From assembly GCF_007748175.1 (NCBI RefSeq), contig NZ_CP037422.1:904528-968527 (forward strand): a stretch of DNA of 64,000 nucleotides, in the 5' to 3' direction. The translations under genes were made by a program, and so were the position numbers. Numbering within the stretch: the stretch's first letter is position 1; each line of letters opens with the position of its first letter. The stretch comes from Gimesia aquarii (GTDB lineage: Bacteria > Planctomycetota > Planctomycetia > Planctomycetales > Planctomycetaceae). Positions 9,460-19,408 of the stretch are shown here, in pieces. Below the pieces are notes generated by a model, which saw only the letters and a program-made list of their open reading frames with translations, ran no database searches and was not told the origin of the DNA.

Positions 9460-9620
9460 ATTTACCTTCTTTAATAACTTCCCCTCAGTGGGGTGAGAAT
9501 TCATTTACAAGACGTTATTGTAATCAAAATCTTCTGGTTATTATTTTCTGAATGATTATGCAGTAACCGCTGTGGTTGCTGAACCATATAATTTCGGCCT
9601 TGAAACAAAGAGGCATACCC

Positions 9621-10235
9621 ATGGCGACGGAACGTCGAAAAGCCGTCCTACTGTTTGGTGCTCCTGGAGTTGGTAAAGGAACGCAGGGAAGAATTCTCGG
9701 ACAAATTCCCGGGTTCTTTCACCTCTCAAGTGGAGATGTCTTTCGCTCCATCGATATTGAATCTCCTGAAGGTCAGGAAATTTATAAATACAGCTCTCGT
9801 GGAGATTTAGTTCCTGATGAACTCAGTATCCGCATCTGGAAACAGGGACTCGACGCCCGCGCTACCCTCTCGCTTTATAAGCCAAGCAAAGACATTCTCA
9901 TTCTGGATGGAATTCCCAGAAATATTCAACAGGCAAAAATACTGGAAGAACACATTGAGGTTCTAAAAGTATTACACCTGACCTGTAGCGATGAAGAGGA
10001 AATGATCCACCGTATCCGTCATCGTGCGATTCGTGAAAACCGGGCTGATGACGCGAATGAAAAAGTGATCAGGCACCGTTTTGAAGTCTATCGCGAAGAA
10101 TCGTCACAAGTCCTGAGTTGCTACCCCGATGAGATCATTGCACATCTTGACGCCATTGGCTCGCCTGCTGGTGTATTATATGCCTGTCTGGAACATCTGG
10201 TTCCCGTACAGGATGCTCACTTTCGCGGGGAGTAA
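9621..10235 (+). CDS. Adenylate kinase-like nucleoside monophosphate kinase, short form
   Basis: About 204 residues. The P-loop GAPGVGKGTQ is at residues 13-22, HLSSGDVFRS is the NMP-binding segment, and ILDGIPRN (near 97) carries the family's substrate-contacting motif. The LID is short (RIRHRAIRENRADDANEKV), lacking the long zinc-binding insertion of bacterial Adk. It should transfer phosphate from ATP to AMP or another NMP. The ATG at 9621 is preceded by AAAGAGG at 9607-9613; the longer TTG start at 9576 is less likely. Whether this is the housekeeping Adk or a paralogue cannot be decided here. Confidence 0.88.
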   Translation: MATERRKAVLLFGAPGVGKGTQGRILGQIPGFFHLSSGDVFRSIDIESPEGQEIYKYSSRGDLVPDELSIRIWKQGLDARATLSLYKPSKDILILDGIPRNIQQAKILEEHIEVLKVLHLTCSDEEEMIHRIRHRAIRENRADDANEKVIRHRFEVYREESSQVLSCYPDEIIAHLDAIGSPAGVLYACLEHLVPVQDAHFRGE

Positions 10236-10322
10236 ACTGAATCGACCATTGAAAAATAGAGCCACACTCAGTTAAGGTAGATGAGATAGTTTATCTCGAA
10301 CCCTTTTCCAGAGGACAGGCTC

Positions 10323-11798
10323 ATGCTCAGTTTTGTAATACGATCTTCCAGACTGTCGAATCCAAAACGATTACCCGGCTTCTGTCTGCTGCTGACTATG
10401 ATTGCCATTCTGAGCATGCAATCGGCGACCGCTATCGCACGCCCCCCCAAAGATCACCCTAATGTCGTGATTATCTTCACCGACGACCAGGGCTATCAGG
10501 ATGTCGGCGTGTTCGGATCACCCAATATCAAAACTCCCAACCTTGATCAAATGGCAAAAGAGGGGGTTCGGTTTACCGACTTTTATGCAGCCCAGGCGGT
10601 CTGCTCTGCTTCTCGTGTCGCGTTGCTCACCGGCTGCTATCCGAACCGCGTGGGCATTGGTGGTGCACTCGGCCCCCAGTCCAAGATCGGGATCAACGCC
10701 GAAGAAACCACCATTGCTGAAGTCGTCAAACCGGAAGGCTACGCAACCGCTATCTACGGGAAATGGCACTTGGGTCACCTCCCGGAATTTCTGCCCACCA
10801 GACATGGCTTCGATGATTATTTCGGCCTCCCCTACTCCAACGATATGTGGCCCTTCCATCCGACTGCCGGAAAACGCTTTCCCGATCTGCCATTAATGGA
10901 AAATGAAACCATTATCAATCCGAAAGTCACCGGCAAAGAACAGGCACAACTCACAACCTGGTACACCGAACGAGCGGTCGCCTTCATCAACCAAAATCAC
11001 GATAAACCATTTTTCCTCTACGTCCCCCATTCCATGCCCCATGTTCCGTTGTTTGTCAGCGAGAAATTTAAAGGCAAATCGGAGCAAGGACTCTATGGTG
11101 ATGTGATCATGGAAATCGACTGGTCCGTCGGTCAAATTCGTCAGGCACTCAAAGAGAACGGTCTTGAGAAAAATACCCTCATCATTTTCACATCAGACAA
11201 TGGCCCCTGGCTTTCCTACGGCGATCATGCCGGCTCTGCCTTACCGTTACGAGAAGGCAAAGGCACCGCTTGGGATGGCGGCCAGCGCGAACCCTGTATC
11301 ATGGCCTGGCCTGGACAGATCCCCGCTGGCTCGGTCTGTAATCAAATGGCGATGACGATTGACCTCCTGCCCACGATTGCTTACCTGACAGGTGGAAAAG
11401 TACCAAACGACCGCATTATCGATGGTAAAAATATCTGGCCCTTAATGAGCGGAGAAAAGGGAGCAAAATCTCCACATGAAGCCCTGCTCTTTTACTGGGG
11501 CAGGCACTTAAACGCCGTCCGTAGCGGCAAATGGAAACTACACTTCCCGCACCCCTACCGCAGCCTGAAAGACAAACCCGGCAGCGGTGGAACACCCGGT
11601 CGTTATGTTCAAAAGAAAACCGGCCTGGCTTTGTACGATCTCAGCAATGACATCAGCGAAAGTAAAAACGTGGCCAACCAGAATCCGGAAGTCGTCAAAC
11701 GTCTGAGCGCTCTCGCAGAAAAAGCCCGCGAAGACCTCGGCGACTCCGGCACCAAACGCAAAGGGAAAAACAACCGTCAACCTGGTCGTGTTGATTAA
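10323..11798 (+). CDS. Secreted type-I sulfatase (arylsulfatase family)
   Basis: 491 residues with an N-terminal signal peptide (hydrophobic stretch [11 protein letters not shown], cleavage probably after ATAIA near residue 39). Metal ligands sit in FTDDQGYQD near 53. The formylglycine-bearing signature is C94-S-A-S-R, with Ala in place of the usual Pro, followed by [16 protein letters not shown] and SDNGPW supply further active-site residues. It should hydrolyse sulfate esters of marine or mucin-type polysaccharides after Cys94 is converted by a formylglycine-generating enzyme, which is not in this window. GAGG lies eleven bases before the ATG. Family S1 is certain; the substrate is not. Confidence 0.95.
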   Translation: MLSFVIRSSRLSNPKRLPGFCLLLTMIAILSMQSATAIARPPKDHPNVVIIFTDDQGYQDVGVFGSPNIKTPNLDQMAKEGVRFTDFYAAQAVCSASRVALLTGCYPNRVGIGGALGPQSKIGINAEETTIAEVVKPEGYATAIYGKWHLGHLPEFLPTRHGFDDYFGLPYSNDMWPFHPTAGKRFPDLPLMENETIINPKVTGKEQAQLTTWYTERAVAFINQNHDKPFFLYVPHSMPHVPLFVSEKFKGKSEQGLYGDVIMEIDWSVGQIRQALKENGLEKNTLIIFTSDNGPWLSYGDHAGSALPLREGKGTAWDGGQREPCIMAWPGQIPAGSVCNQMAMTIDLLPTIAYLTGGKVPNDRIIDGKNIWPLMSGEKGAKSPHEALLFYWGRHLNAVRSGKWKLHFPHPYRSLKDKPGSGGTPGRYVQKKTGLALYDLSNDISESKNVANQNPEVVKRLSALAEKAREDLGDSGTKRKGKNNRQPGRVD

Positions 11799-11846
11799 AA
11801 AAACAGTATAGAAACAGGCTCTTCCCTATCAACTGAGGAGTGGAAT

Positions 11847-12353
11847 TCAAGGTTCCGTAGCAAGGACGACCAACTCCGAACGATTTGTCCCTACTTCACG
11901 AAAATTCCCCAGCATGCGTTCCCCTCTTTCATCATCGCTAAAATCGATTACCAACTTAATCGACTGACTCGGCAGAACCGAGTATTTCTTCTTACCAAAA
12001 CAACACCAGTCATAGCGCGATTTTCGCCATAATCCCCTCCTGAAAACTTCCTGATACAATCGGATCCTCTCTGGCTCTGCGATATCATCTGATCCTCTCG
12101 CATAATACTCCAAGGTTGTTTTTCCAGTATTTTTCACAATGACGTGGACTTCGTCCTTTACAGGTTTTCTCGAAACTATTTGTGGACGATTCTTTAATGG
12201 CAGAGTTCCCTGAAAAAATTCTCTGCGCCATGCAGGATCCGGAGGCTGCTCTGGAGGAATCGTCAAACGAACTCTCGTATTCTCTGCAGCACCATCAGAA
12301 ATAAGACTGAAGCAAAAGATAGGAATCAGAAGAAGAGGGATCATTTTTCTCAT
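11847..12353 (-). CDS. Secreted protein of unknown function
   Basis: About 168 residues with an N-terminal signal peptide (MRKMIPLLLIPIFCFSLISDGAA). The mature part contains DEVHVIVKNTGKTTLEYYA and a later strand ending IKLVIDFSDDERG, which reads like a small immunoglobulin-like beta fold; that is inference. The ATG at 12353 has GAGGT just upstream; a longer start at 12374 overlaps the preceding gene. It follows the membrane protein gene at 12371-13192 in tandem and is probably co-transcribed with it. It converges on the sulfatase gene. I do not recognise the family. Confidence 0.75.
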   Translation of the reverse strand: MRKMIPLLLIPIFCFSLISDGAAENTRVRLTIPPEQPPDPAWRREFFQGTLPLKNRPQIVSRKPVKDEVHVIVKNTGKTTLEYYARGSDDIAEPERIRLYQEVFRRGLWRKSRYDWCCFGKKKYSVLPSQSIKLVIDFSDDERGERMLGNFREVGTNRSELVVLATEP

Positions 12354-12370
12354 AGGTACCTCGCAACTCA

Positions 12371-13192
12371 TCAATGTTCAGTCGCTTCACATTTTCGCAC
12401 AGCATCACAATCATGTGCAGCAATCAACATTGCAAGATCACGAAACGTTTGAAGTTCAGACGGCAGTGGATTCACTCGGTGTTTGTATAGCGATGTAACA
12501 TGCCTGACACAAAATCCGACTATGATCATCACAATTTGGTAAGTAAAATCTTGAGTCATGGCCGTTGCAATAGTTGCAAGCATCATGCCCAAAAAAAACA
12601 AACCACAACCGTATTCATCAACACGACTCCAGAAAGAAGATAGTTTGAGAATACGATACTCAGTCATCCAGTTCAACTGAGACCAAAAATATTCTAGCTT
12701 ATACCCACGTAAAACATCGATAATTTTTGTGCTAGGCCCAAAGCAATTCGATTCTTCAATAACGTCTTTTGTAATTTGCTGTAACCCATAGAAAACCCCG
12801 GCAGGTCGGCATTCTTTATTGATGACCACAGGCTGAAACAAAACAGCAGTGGCTCTTTTTTCAATGAATCGTACTAATGCAGCGAACGTAAAATGGGGAG
12901 CGATCTCTCTTTCCCATTCTTCTAAACAACGAATTGGTTCCTGGATTCCCAATTCTTTCTTCCATTCTTCAATTGAACACTCAAAGCCAAAATACTTTGC
13001 CAAGTCAGAAAATAAATCAGGGAGTGCAGAAATGACTTCATCAAGGTCATCGTCATCCCATCCATTATCATAGGTTATCTGCAGATCAATCCGCTTGTCC
13101 AAGTCGATTTGCCTACCACTTCCAAATCTGTATTTCCAAAACTCACGTAAGCCATAGAGAATTTGATCCTCAGTATATCTAACCGCCTGCAT
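12371..13192 (-). CDS. Membrane-anchored protein of unknown function
   Basis: About 273 residues. The N-terminal 100 residues are soluble and acidic (WDDDDLDEVISALPDLFSDL), vaguely like carrier-protein-style helical domains (DUF1493-like). The C-terminal part has two adjacent hydrophobic helices from about 195 to 235 (FFLGMMLATIATAM and IVMIIVGFCVRHV). AGAGGT lies six bases before the ATG at 13192; the longer frame from 13237 lacks a site. The gene is AT-richer than the neighbouring sulfatase and sits 17 bases upstream of the secreted protein gene on the same strand. No function can be assigned. Confidence 0.7.
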   Translation of the reverse strand: MQAVRYTEDQILYGLREFWKYRFGSGRQIDLDKRIDLQITYDNGWDDDDLDEVISALPDLFSDLAKYFGFECSIEEWKKELGIQEPIRCLEEWEREIAPHFTFAALVRFIEKRATAVLFQPVVINKECRPAGVFYGLQQITKDVIEESNCFGPSTKIIDVLRGYKLEYFWSQLNWMTEYRILKLSSFWSRVDEYGCGLFFLGMMLATIATAMTQDFTYQIVMIIVGFCVRHVTSLYKHRVNPLPSELQTFRDLAMLIAAHDCDAVRKCEATEH

Positions 13193-13475
13193 CGAATTAC
13201 CTCTATAATTATTCAATCTCGGGATTCTGTTAATCACCTCACTTAAGCATAAAGTAAATCACTCATTTTTTGTAGAACATTTTCTTCAGCCACCTGATTG
13301 CTAATAAAATTTTTTGCGGTATTACAAAATCAACGCTAATATGTAGATTTCATGCATGTTGCTTCTAAGCCCTTGAGTTCGCTTGAGATAGAAACACTTA
13401 CAATACAAAATATTCATTCTAATTTGATTACATCTGAAAACCTTCAGCAATCCCTGCCACAAGGATACTCAAAGT

Positions 13476-14777
13476 ATGCACGCCAACGGCTCTCACTTTA
13501 TCCACATCCTCTTTGCCGCTACGCTCGCCTTTCAATTGATCCCTAAAACCACTGAGGCTTGTACCACGGCCGTCATCAGTGGCAAAGCCACCGTTGATGG
13601 GCGTCCTCTGCTTTGGAAGAACCGTGATACTTCGAATATTCACAACGAAGTTGTACTGTTTAAAGAAGGGACTCTGCGCGCGATAGGAGTGGTCAATGCC
13701 GGTAGCCGCAAATCGATTTTTATGGGTGTGAATGAAGCCGGGTTCTGTATCGAAAATTCACTGAGTAAAGATCTGCGCGATTCCGATAAGACCAAAGGCG
13801 ACACCAATGGCCGTTTCATGAAACGTGCCCTGGAAACCTGTAAGACAGTCGCCGATTTCAAAAAGTTACTTGAACAAACGAACCAAACAGGCCGCCGCAC
13901 CGCAGCGAATTTTGGTGTCATCGATGCAGAGGGAAGCGCCGCGCTGTTTGAGACAGGGCCAAAAACCTACACCATGTTTGACGTAAATGATCCTGCTGAT
14001 GCCCCGAACGGCTATATTGTACGTTCCAACTTCTCTACCACAGCCCAGGAGCTGCCAACCAATCCGACTAAAAAGCAGCTGGCCAGCATTTACTCTGCAG
14101 ATCGCTACATCCAGGCATGCTCGCGTTTTGAATCTCAAAAAAATTCAGGAATCTCTCTCAACTATGTAATCCGTAATCTGACACGTGACCTCTCGACCAA
14201 GAACGGCAAGCCTTACCCCGGTTCTGTGAATGGGGTTGCGAAACCATTACCGGCCACGATTTCTACAAAGAACACCATCAGCCGCGCGACAACGGTCTCA
14301 GCGGTGGTATTTCAAGGTGTTAAACCTGGAGAGAATCCAGGGCTGACTACCATGTGGACAATTCTCGGTAACCCCAGTTTTTCTCTCGCTGTTCCTTGTT
14401 GGGTTAATATTCAAGAAGTTGCTGACCCACTCACAGGCAACAAAGGAGGCGCGCTTGGTGAAATCGCGATTACTCTTCGAAGCTGGAGCAAAACGGCAGA
14501 TGGCAAAAAGATCAACACGGAATACCTGCCAGGAATCTGGAATGATCTCTGGCCTCAAGAAGATCAAATTCTCAAGTTGACTTCACAGTCACAAGAGAAA
14601 TGGAGAAAACAAGGTGTTTCAGATCACACCTTAACCTGTTTCCATAAAAAAATGACGATGCTGGCAATGAAGGCCATGCAGCAGGAACTCCGCGAAATGA
14701 AACAAGCGGCGCTCTCACTACCAGCTCCGGCACCGCCGCGTTTTGCTCCTGTCAAAAAAACTATTGTGGTTCCATAA
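13476..14777 (+). CDS. Secreted Ntn-hydrolase of the C45/C59 linear amide hydrolase type
   Basis: 433 residues. A signal peptide ends at TEA-28, and the next residue is Cys29 in CTTAVISG, the expected N-terminal nucleophile of this fold. Further family blocks are GRPLLWKNRD near 45 and VNEAGFCIEN near 86. It should cleave a linear amide such as an acylated amine, a penicillin-like compound or a bile-acid-like conjugate outside the cytoplasm. Signal peptide removal would directly free the catalytic Cys. AAGGA lies about ten bases before the ATG. The tail is proline- and alanine-rich (SLPAPAPPRFAPVKK). The substrate is unknown. Confidence 0.83.
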   Translation: MHANGSHFIHILFAATLAFQLIPKTTEACTTAVISGKATVDGRPLLWKNRDTSNIHNEVVLFKEGTLRAIGVVNAGSRKSIFMGVNEAGFCIENSLSKDLRDSDKTKGDTNGRFMKRALETCKTVADFKKLLEQTNQTGRRTAANFGVIDAEGSAALFETGPKTYTMFDVNDPADAPNGYIVRSNFSTTAQELPTNPTKKQLASIYSADRYIQACSRFESQKNSGISLNYVIRNLTRDLSTKNGKPYPGSVNGVAKPLPATISTKNTISRATTVSAVVFQGVKPGENPGLTTMWTILGNPSFSLAVPCWVNIQEVADPLTGNKGGALGEIAITLRSWSKTADGKKINTEYLPGIWNDLWPQEDQILKLTSQSQEKWRKQGVSDHTLTCFHKKMTMLAMKAMQQELREMKQAALSLPAPAPPRFAPVKKTIVVP

Positions 14778-14840
14778 TAAAAACAAGAGACGTAAATCAT
14801 AACACTTTGAGAGTATATTAAAATAATAAGGATTCTAACC

Positions 14841-15626
14841 ATGAGTCGTGTCCCACTCTGCCTTTTACGTATTTGCTTAGTGTTGATCACAGGATTCACC
14901 AGCGCCAGTACTTGGGCAGACGATGTTCCTTCCTCACAGACAACAAAACCAGTGCGCGTGGCGATATATGACTTTCCGAAGTCCGGCTCAACTGGTCCCG
15001 AGCACCTGATGAAGTTTCTGACTCCTACCTATGGTTTTCAGAGTACGATCGTTAGTCCTGACGAAATTCGCGATGGGGCGCTTCAGAATTATGATGTCCT
15101 CATCTGCCCCGGCGGTAGTGGAAGTCGTCAAGCCAAAGAACTTAAGGAAGAGGGTCGCGCTGCCGTCCGTAAGTTTGTACGTAATGGGGGCGGCTATGTG
15201 GGAATCTGCGCGGGTGCCTATCTTGCTTCGACTCATTACACGTGGTCACTGGGAGTCATCAATGCGCGAGTCTGGGATCGAGCACACTGGGCACGAGGAA
15301 AAAATCAGGTTTCCATCAGTTTAACTCCCTCAGGGCGTGAAGTGCTCAGTAAATCAAAAGAAAAATATGACATCTATTATGCAAACGGACCGCTACTGGT
15401 TCCCGACAATCAACCGAATCTCCCCGGCTACGAAGTGCTAGCCAAATATGATACTGAAGTCGCCCGCAACGGAGCTCCTCAACACGCCATGGTCGACACT
15501 CACGCCATCATCCGCTCTAAATTCGGAGCAGGCCGCGTAATCTGCTTTAGCCCTCATGCCGAAATGAAGAACGGCCCTAAGTCCTTAGTCGCCTCCGGTG
15601 TCTACTGGGCTTCGAATGCTGAATAA
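14841..15626 (+). CDS. Secreted BPL_N / class I glutamine amidotransferase-like protein
   Basis: 261 residues with a signal peptide (LLRICLVLITGFTSASTWA). The mature protein has the flavodoxin-like glutamine amidotransferase fold: VLICPGGSGSRQ near 90 and the nucleophile elbow GYVGICAGAYLAS with Cys123. This matches the biotin-protein-ligase N-terminal-like (BPL_N) family. A catalytic His may lie in the CFSPHAE segment near the end. Export of such a domain is common in planctomycetes, but the substrate is not known. AAGGA sits nine bases before the ATG. It lies 63 bases after the Ntn-hydrolase gene and may share its transcript. Confidence 0.82.
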   Translation: MSRVPLCLLRICLVLITGFTSASTWADDVPSSQTTKPVRVAIYDFPKSGSTGPEHLMKFLTPTYGFQSTIVSPDEIRDGALQNYDVLICPGGSGSRQAKELKEEGRAAVRKFVRNGGGYVGICAGAYLASTHYTWSLGVINARVWDRAHWARGKNQVSISLTPSGREVLSKSKEKYDIYYANGPLLVPDNQPNLPGYEVLAKYDTEVARNGAPQHAMVDTHAIIRSKFGAGRVICFSPHAEMKNGPKSLVASGVYWASNAE

Positions 15627-15715
15627 GATCGCTCGTAACTTAACTCTGTTACATTATTATACTGTTCGTTTCGTTCTGCTCTCGAAAAGTTGTTTCCTCT
15701 TCACTTACAGCGCTG

Positions 15716-16672
15716 TCACTTCGAAAATTCAGAATAGACAATCTTCGTATCGCTAATTGTGATGTTACCGGCCTTGAGGCCATCAGATGCGTTCGGGAAA
15801 TATTTTTCGAGCGTAGTGACTGGAACAATGGGAATACCCTTTTGTGTTTGAATATATAAAGTGTGACCTTTTGCTTGCGGAAGGTAAGTGTCGTACTGCG
15901 TATTGAATGACTTAACAACGATCAAACCTTTTTGTTGAGCCGTTCTTGTCAATATCTGGTAGTAGGGAGAATTTCCAATCACAAAACACTTTGGATCAAG
16001 CGTATCTGCGTTCGCCATATTGACAGGAAGTAGTCCTTCGTCAAGTTGAGAAAAGTAGGTCTTCGTTTGTTGCTTCCATGCTTCCCACTGCAAAGACATG
16101 ATCATCGCTTTGGGATCATTGCCTTTGTGATAAGCAAACCGATTCCCGGGAAGAATGCGCGCCTTGGGAGAGTAATCGACGTAGACCCTTTTCGCACCAG
16201 GATCCAACAGCACCCACTTCTGGTCGATATAAATTTCAAGAAAGACATGCCCCGACCAAGACTTGAACTGACGGCCTTTCTTAAAATCCCAAATCCATGG
16301 TACATCCATTGTCTTCACCCAGACTGTCGGAATACCTGCATGTTTCAATAGCACACCGCAGACAATGGCATAATCAGCACAGCCTCCGTAGCAACCGTCC
16401 TGAATCACTGTGTCGTAGTTCCGCCATTGATAAGCCAGATCGGCCTGATATTTCAGATTTGTATTCATCCAGTTAAGCACATTCAAAACCGTTTTGCGGT
16501 CATGATCTGCCTTAAACGCGAGTGCCTGCGTCTTAATCGCTTCTCGGTCTCCGAGGGTCGCAGGCATGGCAAGATACTTTGTGGGTGTTGTGTAGTCAAT
16601 TGAATCAAATACAGGCTCCGACGCGAATGAAGTAGGGCCAAACATCACTAGAATTAAAAGTGATCGCCACAT
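15716..16672 (-). CDS. Secreted transglutaminase-like cysteine protein
   Basis: About 318 residues with a signal peptide (MWRSLLILVMFGPTSFA). The transglutaminase-like triad is readable: Cys98 in YGGCADYA, His142 in WSGHVFLEI and Asp157 in LLDPG. The fold cleaves or crosslinks amides; in bacteria most members are peptidases. The ATG at 16672 has AGGAG eight bases upstream; the longer frame from 16711 lacks one. After about residue 215 no domain is recognised. It converges on the BPL_N gene. Confidence 0.85.
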   Translation of the reverse strand: MWRSLLILVMFGPTSFASEPVFDSIDYTTPTKYLAMPATLGDREAIKTQALAFKADHDRKTVLNVLNWMNTNLKYQADLAYQWRNYDTVIQDGCYGGCADYAIVCGVLLKHAGIPTVWVKTMDVPWIWDFKKGRQFKSWSGHVFLEIYIDQKWVLLDPGAKRVYVDYSPKARILPGNRFAYHKGNDPKAMIMSLQWEAWKQQTKTYFSQLDEGLLPVNMANADTLDPKCFVIGNSPYYQILTRTAQQKGLIVVKSFNTQYDTYLPQAKGHTLYIQTQKGIPIVPVTTLEKYFPNASDGLKAGNITISDTKIVYSEFSK

Positions 16673-16856
16673 CGGTATTCTCCTGCTATAAAACCATTCT
16701 GAAATCAACATGGGAACGCCATCTCACACAAGTTATCTGCTAGTGATTCAGGCGTCAAGATTTTTAATGCCAAAGAAGGTCCCTAGTAAAATTCATATTC
16801 TTAGTTGCTAATGGGCTGACGATTGAAAAAGCAAACAATTTATCAGGTTGAATCAA

Positions 16857-18491
16857 TTACTCAGATACCGGTCGATGTCGCTTGATGGTCAGCGGCCCCT
16901 GTTGGGCGTAGGGATGTTTGGCTTTGAGTTCTTTGTAACTGAGCCAACCGCGTGATGTATGAATCTGTTTGGCATCAGCTTTCTCATAAGCAAAGTGCAA
17001 AGGTTTCTGATGTACGACAATCCGATCAGGGTAGACATCGAACGTGCACCAACCAAAGGCTCCTTGACTCACAAGTGCCGCCCCCCCCAGTACCAGATAA
17101 TGTGTTGCTTCTTCTTCAGCATGCCATAAGGCCCGATGATAGTGACCACTCAGGCTGAGCAGCACTTTGTACTGTTTCATCATTGCCCGCAAGCGATCAC
17201 GACCTTTCCCAATTTGGTTGTATTTTCCACGACCGCGTTCGTTATTTTGCCAGGGAGAAACATGCAGCGCAATCACAATTTCTTCTCCCGCTTGTTCGGC
17301 CTTCTGAAATTCTGATTCGATCCAGTCCAATTGTTTGTCGTTCAGGCCGACATGGTTTCCTTCCGCGTCGATCACCACAAAACGAACTCCTTTATGCACC
17401 ACCGAGTAATGTAGATCTCGAAAGAAATATCGCAAAAACAGTTCCGGAATCTCATGATTGCCCCTGACATAATGATATGGCTTATCAAACCGTTTCACTA
17501 ATTCGGTCATCGCATCATAGAGTTTCAGATCTCTCTTTTCATGAACCATGTCACCCAGCATAAACGTCTGCTCCGCACCAGAGCGATTAATCTGATCGAT
17601 CGCTTGCGCGAAACGTGCCTTGTCGGTTTCAAAACCACCAAATCCAAGTTGTGGATCACCCACGGCAGCAAAACGAAATATCAACCCCCGGTCTGGTTTC
17701 GGCAACAATCGTGGTAAATCAAATCCTTCAGGCGCCGTACGTGACACTATGAGATTATCGATCAGAGCAGGATCGTCTGGAGTCCCGGCCACACCGAGAT
17801 AGATATGTGATAGAGCCGCGCTACTAGTCAAAGGCATTTCTTCACCCAGTGTTTGATGATCAACCCAGCAGGCGTAGGTTTTGAGATCGAAATTGATGCG
17901 CGCTGTCATGGTATGCCAGCGTTGCTCGAATGGTGTTTTCGTATAGAGGCGCCAATAGGGTCGATTGAACACGGAATGCCACCGCATTTGCGTGTCCTTC
18001 GAACCTTTTTCCTGAAAAGGAGCGGCGGCGATTCGCGCAATCACCTCATTCGCTTTCTGACCACGCATGTCGAAGAATGTACCGTTTTTCCATTGTTGTG
18101 GCGGCTTGAAGCGACACTGCAACCACACGACACCTTCGGAAACGGGTTTGGCAAGTTGGGTGCGGATCCCCCAACCGTCGGTCCGAAACGGCTCGGCATG
18201 TGACACGGCAATTGCTTTTGAGCCATCAATTCCCACTCCCTCTTTTATGACTGCGATCGGCTTGACTTTGCCGGGAAACCCTTCATAGCCTTTCCACTGA
18301 TCGGAAGCAATGATTGATTGCCCATTGGAATAGGATTCGAAATCGTCTGCAAGTAAAAGAACTTGCTCTGCTGCAACGAGATCTGAGACGATCAATGTTT
18401 GAAAAACGACTACAAAGAACCAGCCAATAGCCAGCATCAAGATCAGTGATGTGTGGCGAAGATTCCTGCCAGCCCAGTTTCGATCAATCAT
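16857..18491 (-). CDS. Secreted calcineurin-like metallophosphoesterase with N-terminal LamG-like domain
   Basis: 544 residues. An N-terminal hydrophobic helix (LILMLAIGWFFVVVFQTLIV) acts as signal or anchor. Residues about 45-255 read like a concanavalin/LamG-type beta sandwich (LADDFESYSNG...). The phosphoesterase core has the five metal-binding blocks: GDPQLGFGG, LGDMVHEK, RGNHE, ALHVSPW and SGHYHRA. It should hydrolyse phosphomonoesters or phosphodiesters outside the cytoplasm, possibly targeted to a carbohydrate by the N-terminal domain. GGA lies eight bases before the ATG. Motif assignment is firm; the substrate is unknown. Confidence 0.88.
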   Translation of the reverse strand: MIDRNWAGRNLRHTSLILMLAIGWFFVVVFQTLIVSDLVAAEQVLLLADDFESYSNGQSIIASDQWKGYEGFPGKVKPIAVIKEGVGIDGSKAIAVSHAEPFRTDGWGIRTQLAKPVSEGVVWLQCRFKPPQQWKNGTFFDMRGQKANEVIARIAAAPFQEKGSKDTQMRWHSVFNRPYWRLYTKTPFEQRWHTMTARINFDLKTYACWVDHQTLGEEMPLTSSAALSHIYLGVAGTPDDPALIDNLIVSRTAPEGFDLPRLLPKPDRGLIFRFAAVGDPQLGFGGFETDKARFAQAIDQINRSGAEQTFMLGDMVHEKRDLKLYDAMTELVKRFDKPYHYVRGNHEIPELFLRYFFRDLHYSVVHKGVRFVVIDAEGNHVGLNDKQLDWIESEFQKAEQAGEEIVIALHVSPWQNNERGRGKYNQIGKGRDRLRAMMKQYKVLLSLSGHYHRALWHAEEEATHYLVLGGAALVSQGAFGWCTFDVYPDRIVVHQKPLHFAYEKADAKQIHTSRGWLSYKELKAKHPYAQQGPLTIKRHRPVSE

Positions 18492-18528
18492 AATCCGATT
18501 CCTGATGGATGTAACAAATATGAAAGCA

Positions 18529-18561
18529 CCCGACTAAATGAGTCAGAGTCATTTAGTCGGG
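18529..18561 (-). terminator. Hairpin between SDR and phosphoesterase genes
   Basis: A perfect 13-bp inverted repeat (18529-18541 with 18549-18561) has a seven-base loop. It lies about 100 bases beyond the SDR stop and just upstream of the phosphoesterase gene. Only a weak T-rich stretch follows on the minus strand, so it may be a terminator, an attenuator or a processing stem. Confidence 0.55.
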
Positions 18562-18664
18562 TCTCCAATGATTACAACATAATCGACCAGCAAGATCAAA
18601 TCGTATTTGAAAACGAGCTTGATTTATCGTAATCCGTTACTTGCTGCCGTGTGCAGCTTTAGTG

Positions 18665-19408
18665 TTAGCCTTCGGACATATCCGCTTCAACAACATTCTC
18701 TGCAAAGCTCTGATATGCCTCACCAATCTGTTTTGCCATCGAGTCAGGGAAAGCGTGAGCGGCGCCCGCTTTGAGTGCAGCGACGATTTCTTCACCTACA
18801 ACTTCGGGTGGTTCTGCGATTTCGGTTAGTCCAGCATCGTGGCCCATGTCTGTCAAAATGGGTCCGGGGTGAACGCTCAACACTGCTGTTCCCTGTTCCT
18901 TCAACAGTGCACTGAGTGCCTGAGTCACTGAGTAGGCAGCGGCTTTGGATGCGCAATACGTTGTGAACTGTGGGAAGCACTTCATCGAAACGACAGAATT
19001 GAGTTGAACAAAAGCCCCTCCGCCATTCGCTTTGAGTACCGGAGCGAACGCCTGAGCAATGTGAATGAGACCATATACATTCGCTTCCATTTCAAATTGC
19101 AATGCTTCAATCGCATCTTCAGACAAAGCAGTTGAAGTTCGCAGAACACCAGCATTATTAATCACCAGCGAAACATCGCTGGCCAAGTCGGCGGCCGCCT
19201 TAATGGTGTCAGGCTTTGTCAAATCCAATTCAATCGGGACGACTTTATCCCCATGAACCTCATTCAATGCAGCAGCCGAATAGGGATTCCTCACAGCAGC
19301 GTAGACTTTCGCAGCTCCATGTTTCAGAAGCGTCTCTACAATCACCTTACCAATACCTCGGTTCGCCCCTGTCACGAGAACGGTCTTATCACGAACATCA
19401 TAGCTCAT
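18665..19408 (-). CDS. Short-chain dehydrogenase/reductase (SDR)
   Basis: 247 residues, the usual classical-SDR length. The cofactor motif TGANRGIG is at 14-21, the NNAG block near 84, the catalytic Ser in LNSVVS near 138 and YCASK near 150. It should be an NAD(P)-dependent oxidoreductase of an alcohol or ketone. AAGGG precedes the ATG by about nine bases. It has no obvious partner gene in the neighbourhood. Confidence 0.93.
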   Translation of the reverse strand: MSYDVRDKTVLVTGANRGIGKVIVETLLKHGAAKVYAAVRNPYSAAALNEVHGDKVVPIELDLTKPDTIKAAADLASDVSLVINNAGVLRTSTALSEDAIEALQFEMEANVYGLIHIAQAFAPVLKANGGGAFVQLNSVVSMKCFPQFTTYCASKAAAYSVTQALSALLKEQGTAVLSVHPGPILTDMGHDAGLTEIAEPPEVVGEEIVAALKAGAAHAFPDSMAKQIGEAYQSFAENVVEADMSEG

